DNA of 64,000 bases from Paraburkholderia terricola (GCF_900142195.1 NZ_FRAB01000010.1:62001-126000); one strand, 5' to 3'. Shown: positions 9,423 to 20,058, counted from the stretch's first letter. Translations and numbers: made by a program. Notes: generated by a model not told the origin, from the letters alone.

Positions 9423-9812
9423 GATGAGGTGTCCGCGAGCGCGGATGAACACGCAAAAACACATCGCTCGCGCATGATTTGTAGTTTTGCCTGCGCGGGG
9501 AGACTTTCTTTCCCGCGCACTTCCTCAACGCCTTCGCAGCGCCGGGTTTGAAAGCCCGCATTCCTTCGCTATACAGCGCGCCCGCTGCGAATCGTTTGCA
9601 CCGCGCGCCACGCCCATTGCCCACTCACAGCCAGCTCACAGCCCGTTCACGGCGAAGCCCGCAGCCGGTCGAACCATTCCCACGCCAGCCCGCTCCGGTC
9701 ACGCGCGATCTCCGACAAGGCGGGAACAGCGATTGCTGACTCGTGTTCATTTGAGCGATCGACGGCTCCCCCCCGAGCCGCAGCCTCGCCGCCCTTTGAA
9801 CGACACCGCGCC
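9423..9812. other. Intergenic stretch between esterase and KaiC-like gene
   Basis: About 390 bp with no supported gene. It contains a hairpin at 9493-9518 (GCGCGGG, 12-base loop, CCCGCGC) that could end the porin-esterase transcript, although no T-run follows. The promoter of the KaiC-like gene is presumably here but was not recognised. Confidence 0.45.
9493..9518 (+). terminator. Hairpin, possible terminator of porin-esterase unit
   Basis: Seven-base-pair GC stem GCGCGGG/CCCGCGC about 70 bp after the esterase stop. There is no poly-T tract, so intrinsic termination is only possible. Confidence 0.35.
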
Positions 9813-11288
9813 ATGACCATTCACGAATCGCAGACATCTTCCCGCTCCAACGTGGAAACGGGCGTGCCCGGTTTCGACGAGATCCTTGGCGGCGGTCTGG
9901 TGAGCGGCGGCGTGTATCTGCTGGAAGGCATGGCCGGCGCGGGCAAGACGATTCTGTCGAGCCAGATCGGTTTTCATCGTGTGAGCCGGGGCGAGAAGGT
10001 GCTGTACATGACCTTGATCGCGGAGTCGCATGACAAGCTGCTTGCGCACCTCAAGGGCCTCGCCTTCTTCGACGAGAAAGCGGTCGCGCAGCAAATGCTG
10101 TTCATCTCCGGCTATCACGAGTTGATGCAGGACGGTCTCGACGGTTTTCTCAGGCTGATCGCCTCCAGCATCTACGACTATCGCCCGAGCCTCATGATCA
10201 TCGACGGCTTTCGCAGCGCGCGTGAATTCAGCGAAACCGAACTGGCGCTGTCGAAGTTCATTCACGAGTTGAACGCGCTGGTCGCGGCCATGAATTGCAC
10301 GACCTTGCTGCTCGCCCCGCTTTCCGGCAACGAGCCGCATCCCGAACACACGCTCGTCGACGGCCAGATCGAACTGAACCGCCATGGCGACGGCATGCGC
10401 CGCGCCCGCGAAATCGAAGTGCACAAGATGCGCGCCCGCAATCACCTGATGGGCAGGCACTTCTTTCGCATCGCCGAAAGCGGGCTGCTGATGTTCCCGC
10501 GCCTCGAAGCGCAGTGCGCCGCGCAGCCGGGTCCGGTCGATCTGAAAGCGCGCCTGGGTTTCGGCTTGCCGCATCTGGACAGCCTGCTCGGCGGCGGCTT
10601 CGCGCAAGGTTCGACCACCACGCTGATGGGACCGTCGGGCGCGGGCAAGACCCTGCTCGGTCTGCAGTTTCTGGCCGCCGGCGTGGCGCGCGACGAACGC
10701 TGCGTCTATCTCGGCTTTTACGAAGGACCGCAGCGGCTCATCGGCAAAGCCGAGGCGGTGTCGATCGCGTTGACCGACGCGTACGACGACGGCCGTCTCG
10801 TCATTCAATGGCAACCCGCGATCGAGCTTGCGGTCGATGAACTCGCGGCGACCGCGCTCGCCACGGTCAGGAAGATCGGCGCGTCGCGCATCGTGATCGA
10901 CGGCATGGAAGGTTTCCGCGATTCGGCGTTGCGCACCGAACGCTTCGGGCTGTTTCTCAACGCCCTGCTGCACCAGCTTCGCGAAGCCGCCGTCACCACG
11001 CTGGTGACAGAAGAGCTGCCGCTTTACGCCGACCCCGGCCATGCGAGAGGCGTGCGGGTTTCGGCGTTGACCGAAAACCTGGTGCTGTTGCGTTACGCCG
11101 AAACCGAGTCGGGGTTGCGGCGCATGATCTCGGTGGTCAAGCAGCGCGAAAGCGCGCACGAGACGTCCCTGCGCGAACTCGTGATTTCGTCGCAGGGCCT
11201 CGATGTAGCGGAGTGCGCGCTCAGTCCCGCGAGCGTGTATTCGAGTCCCGGCCTGTCCGCCACGCTACAGCCGCGACGCATGACGTAG
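9813..11288 (+). CDS. KaiC-like double-domain RecA-fold ATPase
   Basis: Protein of 491 residues with two KaiC/RecA domains. Walker A motifs are GMAGAGKT (about 39-47) and GPSGAGKT (about 272-280); Walker B-like strands are LMIIDG and RIVIDG. The two-domain arrangement is that of KaiC, but no kaiA or kaiB is nearby, as is usual for the KaiC-like proteins of proteobacteria that accompany two-component genes. A single-domain response regulator starts 6 bp downstream, so both are probably made together. The role is likely regulatory (stress or light-linked signalling in relatives), which cannot be shown here. Confidence 0.85.
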   Translation: MTIHESQTSSRSNVETGVPGFDEILGGGLVSGGVYLLEGMAGAGKTILSSQIGFHRVSRGEKVLYMTLIAESHDKLLAHLKGLAFFDEKAVAQQMLFISGYHELMQDGLDGFLRLIASSIYDYRPSLMIIDGFRSAREFSETELALSKFIHELNALVAAMNCTTLLLAPLSGNEPHPEHTLVDGQIELNRHGDGMRRAREIEVHKMRARNHLMGRHFFRIAESGLLMFPRLEAQCAAQPGPVDLKARLGFGLPHLDSLLGGGFAQGSTTTLMGPSGAGKTLLGLQFLAAGVARDERCVYLGFYEGPQRLIGKAEAVSIALTDAYDDGRLVIQWQPAIELAVDELAATALATVRKIGASRIVIDGMEGFRDSALRTERFGLFLNALLHQLREAAVTTLVTEELPLYADPGHARGVRVSALTENLVLLRYAETESGLRRMISVVKQRESAHETSLRELVISSQGLDVAECALSPASVYSSPGLSATLQPRRMT

Positions 11289-11294
11289 CCGCTC

Positions 11295-11645
11295 ATGAAA
11301 ACCATCCTGGTCGTGGACGACGAGTTCGACATTCTCACGGTCTGGCGACTGCTGCTGGAGCGGCACGGCTACACGGTGCTGACGGCGTCGAATGGCGCCG
11401 CCGCGCTCGAACAGATACGCAAGACTCGCCCCGACGTCGTCGTGTCGGACTGCATGATGCCGGTCATGTCAGGGCTGCAACTGTGCGCGGCGCTGTACGA
11501 GGACCCGGAACTGCGCGCGATACCGATCATTCTGTGCAGCGCGGCGGCGGACATTCCCGTGCAGCCGAATCCCGTGATCGAATACGCGCGCAAGCCGCTT
11601 TCATTCGACACGCTGCTGAACATGCTTCGGCGCATGGCGGTCTGA
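11295..11645 (+). CDS. Single-domain response regulator (CheY-like receiver)
   Basis: Receiver domain of 116 residues with no output domain. Acidic pocket DDE (residues 8-10), phosphoacceptor Asp at about 52 in VVVSDCMMP, and conserved Lys in YARKPLSFD are all present. It follows the KaiC-like gene by 6 bp and is likely its partner; no histidine kinase is encoded nearby. Confidence 0.88.
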   Translation: MKTILVVDDEFDILTVWRLLLERHGYTVLTASNGAAALEQIRKTRPDVVVSDCMMPVMSGLQLCAALYEDPELRAIPIILCSAAADIPVQPNPVIEYARKPLSFDTLLNMLRRMAV

Positions 11646-11686
11646 TCCGATCCGTTGCGCTGTCCGCACGGGGTTCGCATTCGAGC

Positions 11687-12688
11687 CTACGCGGCGCGTC
11701 GCGGCGAGCGTTGCGCGTGACGATGCAAGCCGGCGATCACATCGCTCGGCGTCACCATCCCGACGAGTCGCCGCTCGGCGTCCAGCACCGGAATGTGATG
11801 ATGGCCGTGAGTCGCGAACAGCGGCACGAGTTCGGCGATCGGCGTGTTCACGCTGGCCGCGCGCGGCTCGGCGTGCGCGGTTACCGCGCTTGCCGCGCTT
11901 GCCGCGCTTGCCGCGCTTGCCGCGCTTGCCGCGCTTGCCGCTGTCGGCCGCGACATGATGGTGGCGCACGTCAACTGGTTCAGCGCGCGGGTGTAGCCCT
12001 GCAATTGCGTTTCGTGCAGCAGCGCTTCGAGATCGTCCGCGTCGATGTCGAGCCATTCGCTGCGTTTGGCGAGCACCGCATCCAGATCGGCCCGTGTGAA
12101 ACCCGGCGTCAGGGCCGCGCCGGGCTGCGGATTCTGCGCGGGAACGTGCGGATACCGATGCCCCGTCAGCGCATGAAACACGAGCGCCGCGCAGAGCAGC
12201 GCGATCGACTGAATCGCAATCGGCTCGAGTACGAAGCGGTAGCCCATTGCATGAATCGCGGGACCGCCCAACACCGCCGTCAACGCAACCGCCCCTGACG
12301 GCGGATGCACACAGCGCAGCGCAAACATTGCGCAGATCGCGAGCGACACCGCGAGCGTCGCGGCCGCAACCGGGTTGGCGATCCAGCTCGCACAGGCAAC
12401 GCCGACCACGGCCGATACCAGATTGCCGCCGATGATCGACCACGGCTGCGCCAGCGGGCTCGCCGGCACGCCGAACAGCAGCACGGCCGATGCGCCCATC
12501 GGCGCGACCAGCAGCGGCATCGCCGCGTCCGCGCCGACCAGAAAATACATCGACCCGCCAGTGAACGCGATGCCGAAGAGCGCGCCGACACACGATCGGA
12601 AACGCTCCGGCCATTTCGCCGTCACCGGATGCGGCGCGAAGCTCAGCAGCCAGCGCACCGCGGCAGAGGCCAAGTTCTTTTTAGGCAC
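11687..12688 (-). CDS. HPP-family membrane protein with C-terminal CBS domain
   Basis: Protein of 333 residues. The N-terminal half has four or five hydrophobic segments of the HPP family, with RCVHPPSGAVAL containing the family HPP motif. The C-terminus holds a CBS domain ending HHHIPVLDAERRLVGMVTPSDV. A run of Ala-Ala-Ser triplets, encoded by a 9-bp tandem repeat at 11884-11939, sits just after IMSR at the start of the CBS domain and is probably length-variable. Start is GTG at 12688 with GGAGA upstream. It follows pntB on the same strand. HPP proteins have been linked to nitrite transport in plastids; the function here is unknown. Confidence 0.8.
   Translation of the reverse strand: MPKKNLASAAVRWLLSFAPHPVTAKWPERFRSCVGALFGIAFTGGSMYFLVGADAAMPLLVAPMGASAVLLFGVPASPLAQPWSIIGGNLVSAVVGVACASWIANPVAAATLAVSLAICAMFALRCVHPPSGAVALTAVLGGPAIHAMGYRFVLEPIAIQSIALLCAALVFHALTGHRYPHVPAQNPQPGAALTPGFTRADLDAVLAKRSEWLDIDADDLEALLHETQLQGYTRALNQLTCATIMSRPTAASAASAASAASAASAASAVTAHAEPRAASVNTPIAELVPLFATHGHHHIPVLDAERRLVGMVTPSDVIAGLHRHAQRSPRRAA
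11884..11939. repeat. 9-bp tandem repeat inside the HPP/CBS gene
   Basis: Six perfect copies of CCGCGCTTG, read on the minus strand as Ala-Ala-Ser codons. The unit is a multiple of three, so copy-number change would keep frame and alter only linker length. Confidence 0.9.
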
Positions 12689-12772
12689 GTTTTTTGTCTC
12701 CGTCGTTGGCGGCGGTGGGGCTTCTCGGGCCGCTTTCCGTGTTGTTTTTCGCTGCGTTCCTCGATGCGTTCT

Positions 12773-14167
12773 TCAGGCGGCCTCTAATTGCCGGAGCAAC
12801 GCGTCGACGCTGCCCTTCGCATCGCCGAACAGCATCCGCGTGTTGTCCTTGTAAAAGAGCGGATTGTCGACACCCGCGTAACCGGTCGCCATGCTGCGCT
12901 TCGACACGACCACCGTGCGCGCCTTCCACACTTCGAGCACCGGCATCCCCGCGATCGGGCTGCCCGGATCTTCGAGCGCGCCGGGGTTGACGATGTCGTT
13001 CGCGCCGATCACGAGCACGACGTCCGTGTTGGTGAAGTCCTCGTTGATCTCATCCATTTCGAGCACGATGTCGTACGGCACTTTCGCTTCCGCGAGCAGC
13101 ACGTTCATGTGGCCCGGCAAGCGCCCCGCCACCGGATGGATGCCGAAGCGCACGCGCACGCCGAGCCCTTCGAGCTTGCGCGTGATGTCGCTGATCGTCG
13201 TTTGCGCCTGCGCGACCGCCATGCCGTAGCCCGGCACGATGATCACCTCGGACGCGTCGCGCAGAATCGCGCAGACTTCATCGACGGTGGTCGGCACGAC
13301 TTCGCCCGCGATATCCGCCGAACTGGTGCCGCTTGCCGCGCCGAAGCCGCCGAGAATCACCGAGATGAAACTGCGGTTCATCGCGCGGCACATGATGTAG
13401 CTGAGAATCGCGCCGCTAGAGCCGACCAGCGCGCCGGTCGTGATCAGCAGATCGTTGCTCAGCATGAAGCCGGTGGCGGCCGCCGCCCAGCCGGAATAGC
13501 TGTTCAGCATCGAGACGACGACCGGCATATCCGCGCCGCCGATCGCCATCACCAGATGCACGCCGAGCGCGCCGGCCAGCACGATCATTGCGAGCAACGC
13601 AACGACGCCGTCGGCACCCGCCGGCACCGCAAGAAAGCGATAGCCGATCGCGATGCACAGCACGAGCACCGCGAGATTCAGCAGATGCCGGCCCGGAATG
13701 ACGAGCGGCTTGCCGCTCACCGTGCCTTGCAGCTTGAGGAACGCGACGATCGAGCCGGTGAACGTGACCGTGCCGATAAACACGCCGAGGTAGATCTCGA
13801 TCAGATGGATCGCGCGTTCGGCTCCGCCGAGCTCGCCGGCGGGCATCAGATAATTGGTGACGCCGATCAGCACCGCGGCAAGTCCGACGAAGCTGTGCAG
13901 GACCGCGACCAGTTGCGGCATTTGCGTCATCTCGACACGGCGCGCGAGCAATGCGCCGATTGCCGCGCCGATCACGGCTGCGGCGAGCACGACCTCGATG
14001 CCCGCGCCTTGCGCGATCAGAAGTGTCGCGACGACCGCGATCAGCATGCCGGCGACGCCGTACAGATTGCCGCGCCGCGCGCTGCTCGGATGACTCAGGC
14101 CACGCAGGCTGAGAATGAACAGCGTGCTTGCGCCGAGATACGCGATGTTGCCGATTCCGTTCAGCAT
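12773..14167 (-). CDS. pntB: NAD(P) transhydrogenase subunit beta
   Basis: Inner-membrane proton-translocating transhydrogenase beta subunit, 464 residues, matching the family length. The N-terminal two thirds is hydrophobic (domain II helices); the C-terminal domain III binds NADP(H), with [43 protein letters not shown] and the final [16 protein letters not shown] segment all typical. It starts 9 bp after pntA. Position at the end of the oxalate gene run suggests that it converts NADH from formate oxidation into NADPH for assimilation; this is inferred. Confidence 0.96.
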   Translation of the reverse strand: MLNGIGNIAYLGASTLFILSLRGLSHPSSARRGNLYGVAGMLIAVVATLLIAQGAGIEVVLAAAVIGAAIGALLARRVEMTQMPQLVAVLHSFVGLAAVLIGVTNYLMPAGELGGAERAIHLIEIYLGVFIGTVTFTGSIVAFLKLQGTVSGKPLVIPGRHLLNLAVLVLCIAIGYRFLAVPAGADGVVALLAMIVLAGALGVHLVMAIGGADMPVVVSMLNSYSGWAAAATGFMLSNDLLITTGALVGSSGAILSYIMCRAMNRSFISVILGGFGAASGTSSADIAGEVVPTTVDEVCAILRDASEVIIVPGYGMAVAQAQTTISDITRKLEGLGVRVRFGIHPVAGRLPGHMNVLLAEAKVPYDIVLEMDEINEDFTNTDVVLVIGANDIVNPGALEDPGSPIAGMPVLEVWKARTVVVSKRSMATGYAGVDNPLFYKDNTRMLFGDAKGSVDALLRQLEAA

Positions 14168-14176
14168 GACTTCTCC

Positions 14177-15751
14177 TTAGTTGCGCTGAAACATCTTCAG
14201 CATCCGCTGGGTCACGAGGAACCCGCCGGCGATGTTGATCGTGGCGACCAGCAATGCGATGCCGCCGAGCACGGTGACCAGCGCGTTCGGCGTGCCGAGT
14301 TGCAGCAGCGCGCCGATCACGATGATTCCGCTGATCGCGTTGGTCACGCTCATCAGCGGCGTGTGCAACGCGGGCGTCACGTTCCATACCACCTGATAGC
14401 CGACGAACACCGCGAGCACGAACACGGTCAGGTGCGCGACGAAGGCGGGCGGCGCGACCGCGCCCAACGCGAGCAGCCCCACGGCGGCGACCGCGAGCAG
14501 AATCAGCGACGTAGAGCGCGAGCCGCGAGCCGGTTCCTTCGCATCGGCGGCAATGGCGGCGGCCTTCGCGGGCGCTGGCTTGTGCACCGCGATCGCCGCC
14601 TGTTTCGGCGGAGGGGGCGGCCAACTGATTTGCCCTTCGTACACCACGGTCGCGCCGCGCATCACGTCGTCGTTCATGTCGATACGCGCGATGCCGTCTT
14701 TTTGCGGCGTCAGATCGGTGAGCAGATGCCGGATGTTGGTGCCGTAAAGCTGACTCGATTGCGTCGCCATCCGGCTCGGCAAGTCGGTGTAGCCGATGAT
14801 CGTCACGCCGTTGACGGCGGCCACGACGCCCGGCTGCGTCAGTTCGCAATTGCCGCCCTGCTCCGCCGCCATGTCGACGATCACGCTGCCCGGCCGCATG
14901 CCCGCCACCATCGCAGCGGTGATCAGCTTCGGCGCCGGCTTGCCGGGAATCAGCGCGGTCGTGATGATGATGTCGACCTCTTTCGCCTGCGCGGCGAACA
15001 ACACCATTTCCGCCTCGATGAACTTCGCGCTCATCTGCTTCGCGTAGCCGCCCGCGCCGCTGCCCTCTTCCTCGACGTCAAGCTTGAGGAATTCGGCGCC
15101 CATGCTTTCGACCTGCTGCTCGACTTCCGGGCGCGTATCGAACGCCCGCACGATCGCGCCGAGGCCGCGCGCGGCGCCGATCGCCGCCAGCCCCGCGACG
15201 CCCGCGCCGATCACCATCACCTTCGCCGGCGGCATCTTGCCCGCCGCGGTGATCTGCCCGGTGAAGACGCGGCCGAAGTGCTGCGCCGCCTCGATCACCG
15301 CGCGATAGCCGGCCATGTTCGCCATCGAACTCAGCGCGTCGAGCTTCTGCGCACGCGAGATGCGCGGCACGCTGTCCATCGCCATCGCGTTCACGCCGCG
15401 CTCGGCGAGTTGTTCGAGCAGCGCCGCGTTCTGCGCGGGCCAGATGAAACTGATCAGCGTGGCGCCCGCTTTGAGCAGCGAGGTTTCGCTGACGCCGAGC
15501 GCGGGGTGATATTCCGGTGCGCGCACCTTGATCACGATATCGGCATCGGCCCACAACGCGCGGGGGTCGCTCACGATCTGCGCGCCCGCCGCGCGGTACG
15601 CATCGTCATCGAACGACGCGCGCACGCCGGCTTCGGTTTCCACATTCACCGCGAAGCCGAGCTTCAGCAACTGCCCGACCGTTTCGGGCGTCGCGGCCAC
15701 CCGCCTTTCGCCGTCGCGGATCTCGCGCGGCACGGCAATCGTCATCGGCAT
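14177..15751 (-). CDS. pntA: NAD(P) transhydrogenase subunit alpha (fused a1/a2)
   Basis: Alpha subunit of 524 residues with NAD(H)-binding domain I ([18 protein letters not shown] at the N-terminus, [12 protein letters not shown] dinucleotide fold near the middle) followed by a proline- and alanine-rich linker (PPPPPKQ) and about four membrane segments. It is thus the single-chain E. coli-like form rather than the split PntAA/PntAB form. ATG 15751 is one base after the stop of the FAH-family gene (TGACATG), indicating translational coupling to the upstream catabolic genes. Confidence 0.95.
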   Translation of the reverse strand: MPMTIAVPREIRDGERRVAATPETVGQLLKLGFAVNVETEAGVRASFDDDAYRAAGAQIVSDPRALWADADIVIKVRAPEYHPALGVSETSLLKAGATLISFIWPAQNAALLEQLAERGVNAMAMDSVPRISRAQKLDALSSMANMAGYRAVIEAAQHFGRVFTGQITAAGKMPPAKVMVIGAGVAGLAAIGAARGLGAIVRAFDTRPEVEQQVESMGAEFLKLDVEEEGSGAGGYAKQMSAKFIEAEMVLFAAQAKEVDIIITTALIPGKPAPKLITAAMVAGMRPGSVIVDMAAEQGGNCELTQPGVVAAVNGVTIIGYTDLPSRMATQSSQLYGTNIRHLLTDLTPQKDGIARIDMNDDVMRGATVVYEGQISWPPPPPKQAAIAVHKPAPAKAAAIAADAKEPARGSRSTSLILLAVAAVGLLALGAVAPPAFVAHLTVFVLAVFVGYQVVWNVTPALHTPLMSVTNAISGIIVIGALLQLGTPNALVTVLGGIALLVATINIAGGFLVTQRMLKMFQRN

Positions 15752-15752
15752 G

Positions 15753-16532
15753 TCAACTCTCCAGCGCGAGCGTGTTCGAGAGGACGCCGATGCCGTCGAT
15801 CGCTACGTCGACCGTCGCGCCGTCCTTGATCGAGCCCACGCCGATCGACGTGCCGCACGCGATCACGTCGCCCGGCTCCAGCGTCATGTCCTGCGAAATC
15901 AGGCTCACCTGTTCGGCGGGCGAAAAGATCATGTCCGCGAGCGGATAGTTCTGCCGCTCGACGCCGTCGAGCGTCGTCACCACGCGCGCCGCGCGCCAGT
16001 CGAACTCGCGCTGGATCGCGGGGCCGATGCAGCTAAACGTGTCGAAGCCCTTCGAGCGGCACCACTGCGCGAAATTGACGTCTTCGTTCAGCAGTTCGGC
16101 GGCGGTGACATCGTTGATGCAGGTGTAGCCGAAGATGTGGTCGCTCGCCGCTTCGACCGATACGTTGCCGCAACGCTTGCCGATCACGATGGCGAGCTCG
16201 CCTTCGTAGGCGATCTTGCCGCCGTATGCAGGCGGCCGCCGGATCGGTTCGCGTTGACCGATCACCGAGGTCGGCGGCTTGATCAGAAAGAGCGGATGCG
16301 CGGGCGGCGCCTTGCCGAGTTTCTCGGAGAGCGCATAGAAGTTATTCCACAACGCGACGACCTTGGTCGGCACGCACGGGCTCAGCAGCGTCAGTTCATC
16401 GACGCCGTGCACGTGGCCGGTCGATATGGCATCGCCGAACATGTCGCCGGCGTATTCAGTGACGCTTTCCGCATCGAGTATTCCGAAGCGCGTATGGCCA
16501 TCGGCAAGACGAAAACGTATCCACGCTGTCAT
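15753..16532 (-). CDS. Fumarylacetoacetate hydrolase (FAH) family protein
   Basis: A 259-residue protein of the FAH/HpcE fold. [11 protein letters not shown] provides the metal-binding Glu residues, and [13 protein letters not shown] the conserved Asp. [13 protein letters not shown] replaces the usual GTPxGVG loop, with Ser in place of Pro. FAH relatives hydrolyse or decarboxylate oxo acids such as acylpyruvates and oxaloacetate, so a C4 oxo acid side reaction is possible. It lies between frc1 and pntA and is coupled to pntA. The true substrate is unknown. Confidence 0.82.
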   Translation of the reverse strand: MTAWIRFRLADGHTRFGILDAESVTEYAGDMFGDAISTGHVHGVDELTLLSPCVPTKVVALWNNFYALSEKLGKAPPAHPLFLIKPPTSVIGQREPIRRPPAYGGKIAYEGELAIVIGKRCGNVSVEAASDHIFGYTCINDVTAAELLNEDVNFAQWCRSKGFDTFSCIGPAIQREFDWRAARVVTTLDGVERQNYPLADMIFSPAEQVSLISQDMTLEPGDVIACGTSIGVGSIKDGATVDVAIDGIGVLSNTLALES

Positions 16533-16566
16533 CGGATTGTCTCCTGCAATATTGGTGTTGCGATGA

Positions 16567-16585
16567 CGCGACCGGAAAGGTCGCG
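16567..16585 (-). terminator. Hairpin after first formyl-CoA transferase gene
   Basis: Perfect stem CGCGACC/GGTCGCG with a 5-base loop in the frc1-FAH gap, 58 bp past the frc1 stop. No T-run, so it may attenuate or stabilise rather than terminate. Confidence 0.4.
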
Positions 16586-16642
16586 CCGCAAGGTCTTGTT
16601 ATGCGTGCGTCGGAACGCCGTGGGCGGTCGCCGCCGACGCGC

Positions 16643-17890
16643 TCAAATCGCGCCGACGGTGCGCAAATGAGCGATCTGGTCGGCGGTGTAGCCGAGTTCG
16701 GCCATCACCTCGTCGGTGTGTTCGCCGAGGAGCGGCGAGCGCGTGACTTCAGTGGGACTGTCCGACAGCTTGATCGGATTGCCGACCGTCAGATACTTGC
16801 CGCGCACCGGATGATCGACTTCGACGATCGTGCCGGTCTTGCGCAGCGACGGCTCTTCCGCGATCTCTTTCATGGAGAGAATCGGGCCGCACGGAATGTC
16901 GTATTTGTTGAGGATGGCCATCGCCTCGAACTTCGTCTTGGTCATGGTCCAGCGCTCGACCTCGGCGAAAATGTCTTTCAGATGCGGCAGGCGCGCGGCG
17001 GGCGTCGCGTAGTTCGGGTCCGTGGTCCATTCTTCACGGCCGATCACGTTGCAGATTTTGGCCCATACAGGGGCCTGCGCGATGAAGTAGATATACGCGT
17101 TCGGGTCGGTTTCCCAGCCCTTGCATTTGAGAATCCAGCCAGGCTGACCGCCGCCGGATGCGTTGCCCGCGCGCGGCACCGCTTCGCCGAATATGCCGTT
17201 CGGATGTTGCGGGTACTCTTTCATCACGCCGGTGCGTTCCAGCCGCTGCTGGTCGCGCAACTTCACGCGGCACAGATTGAGCACGCCGTCCTGCATCGCG
17301 GCCAGCACATGTTGGCCGCGTCCCGTCGATTTGCGTTGATAGAGCGCCGTGACGATGCCGAGCGCGAGATGCAGGCCCGTGCCGCTGTCGCCGATCTGCG
17401 CGCCGGTCACCACGGGCGGGCCATCGTCGAAACCGGTTGTCGAGGCCGCGCCGCCGACGCACTGCGCCACGTTCTCGTACACCTTGCAATCTTCATAGGG
17501 ACCGGGGCCGAAGCCCTTCACCGAGGCGACGATCATGCGCGGATTGAGTTCCTGGATGCGCTCCCAGGTGAAGCCCATCCGGTCGAGCGCGCCGGGTGCG
17601 AAATTCTCCACCAGCACGTCGCACGACTGGATCAGTTCCTCGAGAACCAGCTTGCCTTCAGGATGCTTCGTGTCGATCGTGATCGAGCGCTTGTTGTGGT
17701 TGAGCATCGTGAAGTAAAGGCTGTCCGCTTCGGGGATGTCACGCAATTGCTCGCGCGTGATGTCGCCCGCTCCCGCCCGCTCGACCTTGATGACGTCGGC
17801 GCCGAACCATGCCAGCAACTGCGTGCAGGTCGGGCCCGACTGCACATGCGTGAAGTCGAGGATTCTCACATCCTCCAATGCTTTGCCCAT
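16643..17890 (-). CDS. frc: Formyl-CoA:oxalate CoA-transferase, paralogue 1 (distal)
   Basis: Class III CoA-transferase of 415 residues. Catalytic Asp is at about 168 in [10 protein letters not shown], equivalent to Asp169 of the Oxalobacter enzyme. The flexible glycine loop, GGGGQ in that enzyme, reads SGGGQ here (within [10 protein letters not shown]). The family would move CoA from formyl-CoA to oxalate. The enzyme is closely similar to the second copy at 18783-20033, with which it shares most sequence blocks. The start has GGGAGA upstream. It is separated from the second copy by a PAS protein and a small conserved gene, all on one strand. Confidence 0.88.
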   Translation of the reverse strand: MGKALEDVRILDFTHVQSGPTCTQLLAWFGADVIKVERAGAGDITREQLRDIPEADSLYFTMLNHNKRSITIDTKHPEGKLVLEELIQSCDVLVENFAPGALDRMGFTWERIQELNPRMIVASVKGFGPGPYEDCKVYENVAQCVGGAASTTGFDDGPPVVTGAQIGDSGTGLHLALGIVTALYQRKSTGRGQHVLAAMQDGVLNLCRVKLRDQQRLERTGVMKEYPQHPNGIFGEAVPRAGNASGGGQPGWILKCKGWETDPNAYIYFIAQAPVWAKICNVIGREEWTTDPNYATPAARLPHLKDIFAEVERWTMTKTKFEAMAILNKYDIPCGPILSMKEIAEEPSLRKTGTIVEVDHPVRGKYLTVGNPIKLSDSPTEVTRSPLLGEHTDEVMAELGYTADQIAHLRTVGAI

Positions 17891-17970
17891 GTCGGGTCTC
17901 CCTGAATTAATCGTGGTTGTTCTGGACGAGCCGGCCGGGCGCGTGCCGCGACGTCGTATGCAATGCGGGC

Positions 17971-18213
17971 TTAGCGTTTTCGGGCGGCGGGCGTGAGCAA
18001 TGCCATCGCGACACGGCGCGCCCCGGCAATCGCCGCCGCCTCGCTTTCAAAAATCGCTTCGTCGACCACCTGCTGATACGGCAGCAGATCGGGCTGCGCC
18101 GAATGGTTTTCCTCGACCGTGCGAATCGCCACGTAGGCGGCCCAACCGCCGTTGTGAATCCATTGCATCGCGGACAACTCGAGCCGGTACTTGCCCAATA
18201 CTTCTACGTGCAT
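17971..18213 (-). CDS. Small conserved protein of the oxalate cluster
   Basis: Eighty-residue soluble protein with AGGAGA before its ATG. It has no domain I recognise; the sequence is mixed alpha/beta in character with [16 protein letters not shown] in the middle and an alanine-rich C-terminal helix. It sits between the PAS protein (22 bp upstream) and frc1 (80 bp downstream) on the same strand, so it is probably coexpressed with oxalate degradation. No function can be given. Confidence 0.7.
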   Translation of the reverse strand: MHVEVLGKYRLELSAMQWIHNGGWAAYVAIRTVEENHSAQPDLLPYQQVVDEAIFESEAAAIAGARRVAMALLTPAARKR

Positions 18214-18235
18214 CGGAATTCTCCTGTGCGACCAC

Positions 18236-18670
18236 TCAAGCGCCTGCCGACGCTTCCAGTTCCGCGAGGCGCTTGCGCAGCGCGCGATCTTCCTGGAAGC
18301 GACTGGTTTCGTCGCGAATCACGGCGACGATGCCGGTCAATTCGTTTTGCGGCGAATGCAGCAACGCAACCGTGAAGGCGATCGACAGCGAGCGGCCGTC
18401 CTTATGCGCGGCGGGAACGCGTAGCACGTCGTTGCCATAACGAGTTTCGCCCGTTGTCATGGTCTTGTGATAGCCGTCCCAGTGACGGCCGCGCAAGCGC
18501 TCGGGGATGATCAGATCCAGCGACTTTCCCAACGCCTCGGCTTGCGTGAAGCCGAACATGCGCTCGGCGGCGGGGTTCCATAACGTGATGCTGCCGGTGG
18601 CGTCGGAGATGATGATCGCGTCGCCGATTGCGTTGACGAGCTGCTCGAAGTCGATGGTTGTTGTTTGCAT
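18236..18670 (-). CDS. Stand-alone PAS-domain protein
   Basis: A 144-residue protein that is almost entirely one PAS domain: the DAIIISDATGSITLWNPAAERMFGF block is the PAS core, and HKDGRSLSIAFTVALLHS the later strands, ending in a short helix (QEDRALRKRLAELEA). There is no kinase, cyclase or DNA-binding output. ATG 18670 follows GGGGAG; a GTG at 18688 is possible. Its place between two frc genes suggests a sensory or redox accessory role in oxalate metabolism, which is inference. Confidence 0.82.
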   Translation of the reverse strand: MQTTTIDFEQLVNAIGDAIIISDATGSITLWNPAAERMFGFTQAEALGKSLDLIIPERLRGRHWDGYHKTMTTGETRYGNDVLRVPAAHKDGRSLSIAFTVALLHSPQNELTGIVAVIRDETSRFQEDRALRKRLAELEASAGA

Positions 18671-18782
18671 GGTTGGCGCTCCCCTCACAAGTTATGACGC
18701 TGATCGTTGAGCCGGATACGGCGTCCGCGACAGACGCCGTATCCGCCAGGCGCCGGCATGAAGCCGGCCCTGCGTGACACCG

Positions 18783-20033
18783 TTAAACCGCTTTCACTTC
18801 GCGCAGATTGAAGATTTCCTGCTGGCTGTAGCCAAGGCTCGCCAGCACTTCGTCGGTGTGTTCGCCGAGCAGCGGCGACGCGGTGACTTCCGGCTTCAGG
18901 TCCGAGAACTTGATCGGGCTGCCGACCGTCAGATACGTGCCGCGTTTCTTGTGCGGCACCTCGACGATCGTGCCGCTCGCGCGCAGCGACGGATCGTTCG
19001 CCAGTTCCTTCATCGTCAGCACCGGCGCGCAGGGAATGTCGAACTTGCGCAGGATGTCGACCGCTTCGAACTTGGTCTTGTCGGCGAGCCAGGTTTCGAT
19101 GGTGCCGAAGATATCGAAGATATGCGGTTGACGCGCTTCAGCGGTCTTGTAGGCCGGATCGTCGATCCACTCGGGTTTGCCGATTGCCCTGCAGATCGGC
19201 TCCCATGCATGGCCCTGGATCGTGAAGTAGATGTACGCGTTCGGATCGGTTTCCCAGCCCTTGCACTTGAGCACCCAGCCCGGCTGGCCGCCGCCGCCCG
19301 CATTGCCGCCGCGCGGCACCACGTCGCTGAATTCGCCGTGCGGATATTGCGGATATTCCTCGAGATAGCCCACGCGTTCGAGACGCTGCTGGTCGCGCAA
19401 CTTCACGCGGCACAGGTTCAGCACGCTGTCCTGCATCGACACCGCGACCTTCTGGCCCTTGCCGGTTTTGTCGCGGCCGATCAGCGCGGTCAGGATGCCG
19501 ATTGCCAGATGCATGCCGGTGTTGCTGTCGCCCAGCGCCGCGGCGCTGATGGTCGGCGGACCGTCCCAGAAGCCGGTGGTCGACGCCGCGCCGCCCGCGC
19601 ATTGCGCGACGTTTTCGTAGACCTTCAGATCGTCGTAATGATGGCCGTCGCTGAAGCCCTTCACCGAAGCCACGATCATCTTCGGATTGAGTTCGTTCAG
19701 GCGTTCCCACGAAAAGCCCATGCGGTCCAATGCGCCGGGGCCGAAGTTTTCGACCAGCACGTCCGATTCGCGGACGAGCTTTTCGAGGATCTCCTTGCCC
19801 TCGGGTTTCTTCGTGTCCAGCGTCAACGACTTCTTGTTGCTGTTGAGCATCGTGAAGTACAACGCGTCGGCGTCGGGAATGTCGCGCAACTGGTTGCGCG
19901 TCACGTCGCCGGAACCCGGCCTTTCAACCTTGATCACGTCGGCTCCGAACCAGGCAAGCAACTGCGTGCACGCGGGACCGGCCTGGACGTGGGTGAAGTC
20001 GATGATCTTGATGCCTTCGAGAGGTTTGGTCAC
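18783..20033 (-). CDS. frc: Formyl-CoA:oxalate CoA-transferase, paralogue 2 (next to oxc)
   Basis: Class III CoA-transferase of 416 residues with the canonical features: catalytic Asp in AALGDSNTG and the intact GGGGQ loop in [10 protein letters not shown]. It activates oxalate to oxalyl-CoA using formyl-CoA; the adjacent oxalyl-CoA decarboxylase (25 bp upstream) regenerates formyl-CoA. This pairing makes it the likely principal enzyme, with the copy at 16643 as a variant. Confidence 0.93.
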   Translation of the reverse strand: MTKPLEGIKIIDFTHVQAGPACTQLLAWFGADVIKVERPGSGDVTRNQLRDIPDADALYFTMLNSNKKSLTLDTKKPEGKEILEKLVRESDVLVENFGPGALDRMGFSWERLNELNPKMIVASVKGFSDGHHYDDLKVYENVAQCAGGAASTTGFWDGPPTISAAALGDSNTGMHLAIGILTALIGRDKTGKGQKVAVSMQDSVLNLCRVKLRDQQRLERVGYLEEYPQYPHGEFSDVVPRGGNAGGGGQPGWVLKCKGWETDPNAYIYFTIQGHAWEPICRAIGKPEWIDDPAYKTAEARQPHIFDIFGTIETWLADKTKFEAVDILRKFDIPCAPVLTMKELANDPSLRASGTIVEVPHKKRGTYLTVGSPIKFSDLKPEVTASPLLGEHTDEVLASLGYSQQEIFNLREVKAV

Positions 20034-20058
20034 TTTGTATCTCCGTGGTTGCTCTGGG

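Noticed and set aside
12788..15829. 1013-codon open frame on the plus strand opposite pntAB
   Set aside because: It is a His/Arg/Asp-rich shadow of the strongly supported pntB and pntA genes, caused by GC-rich codon use. It shows no domain or ribosome site.
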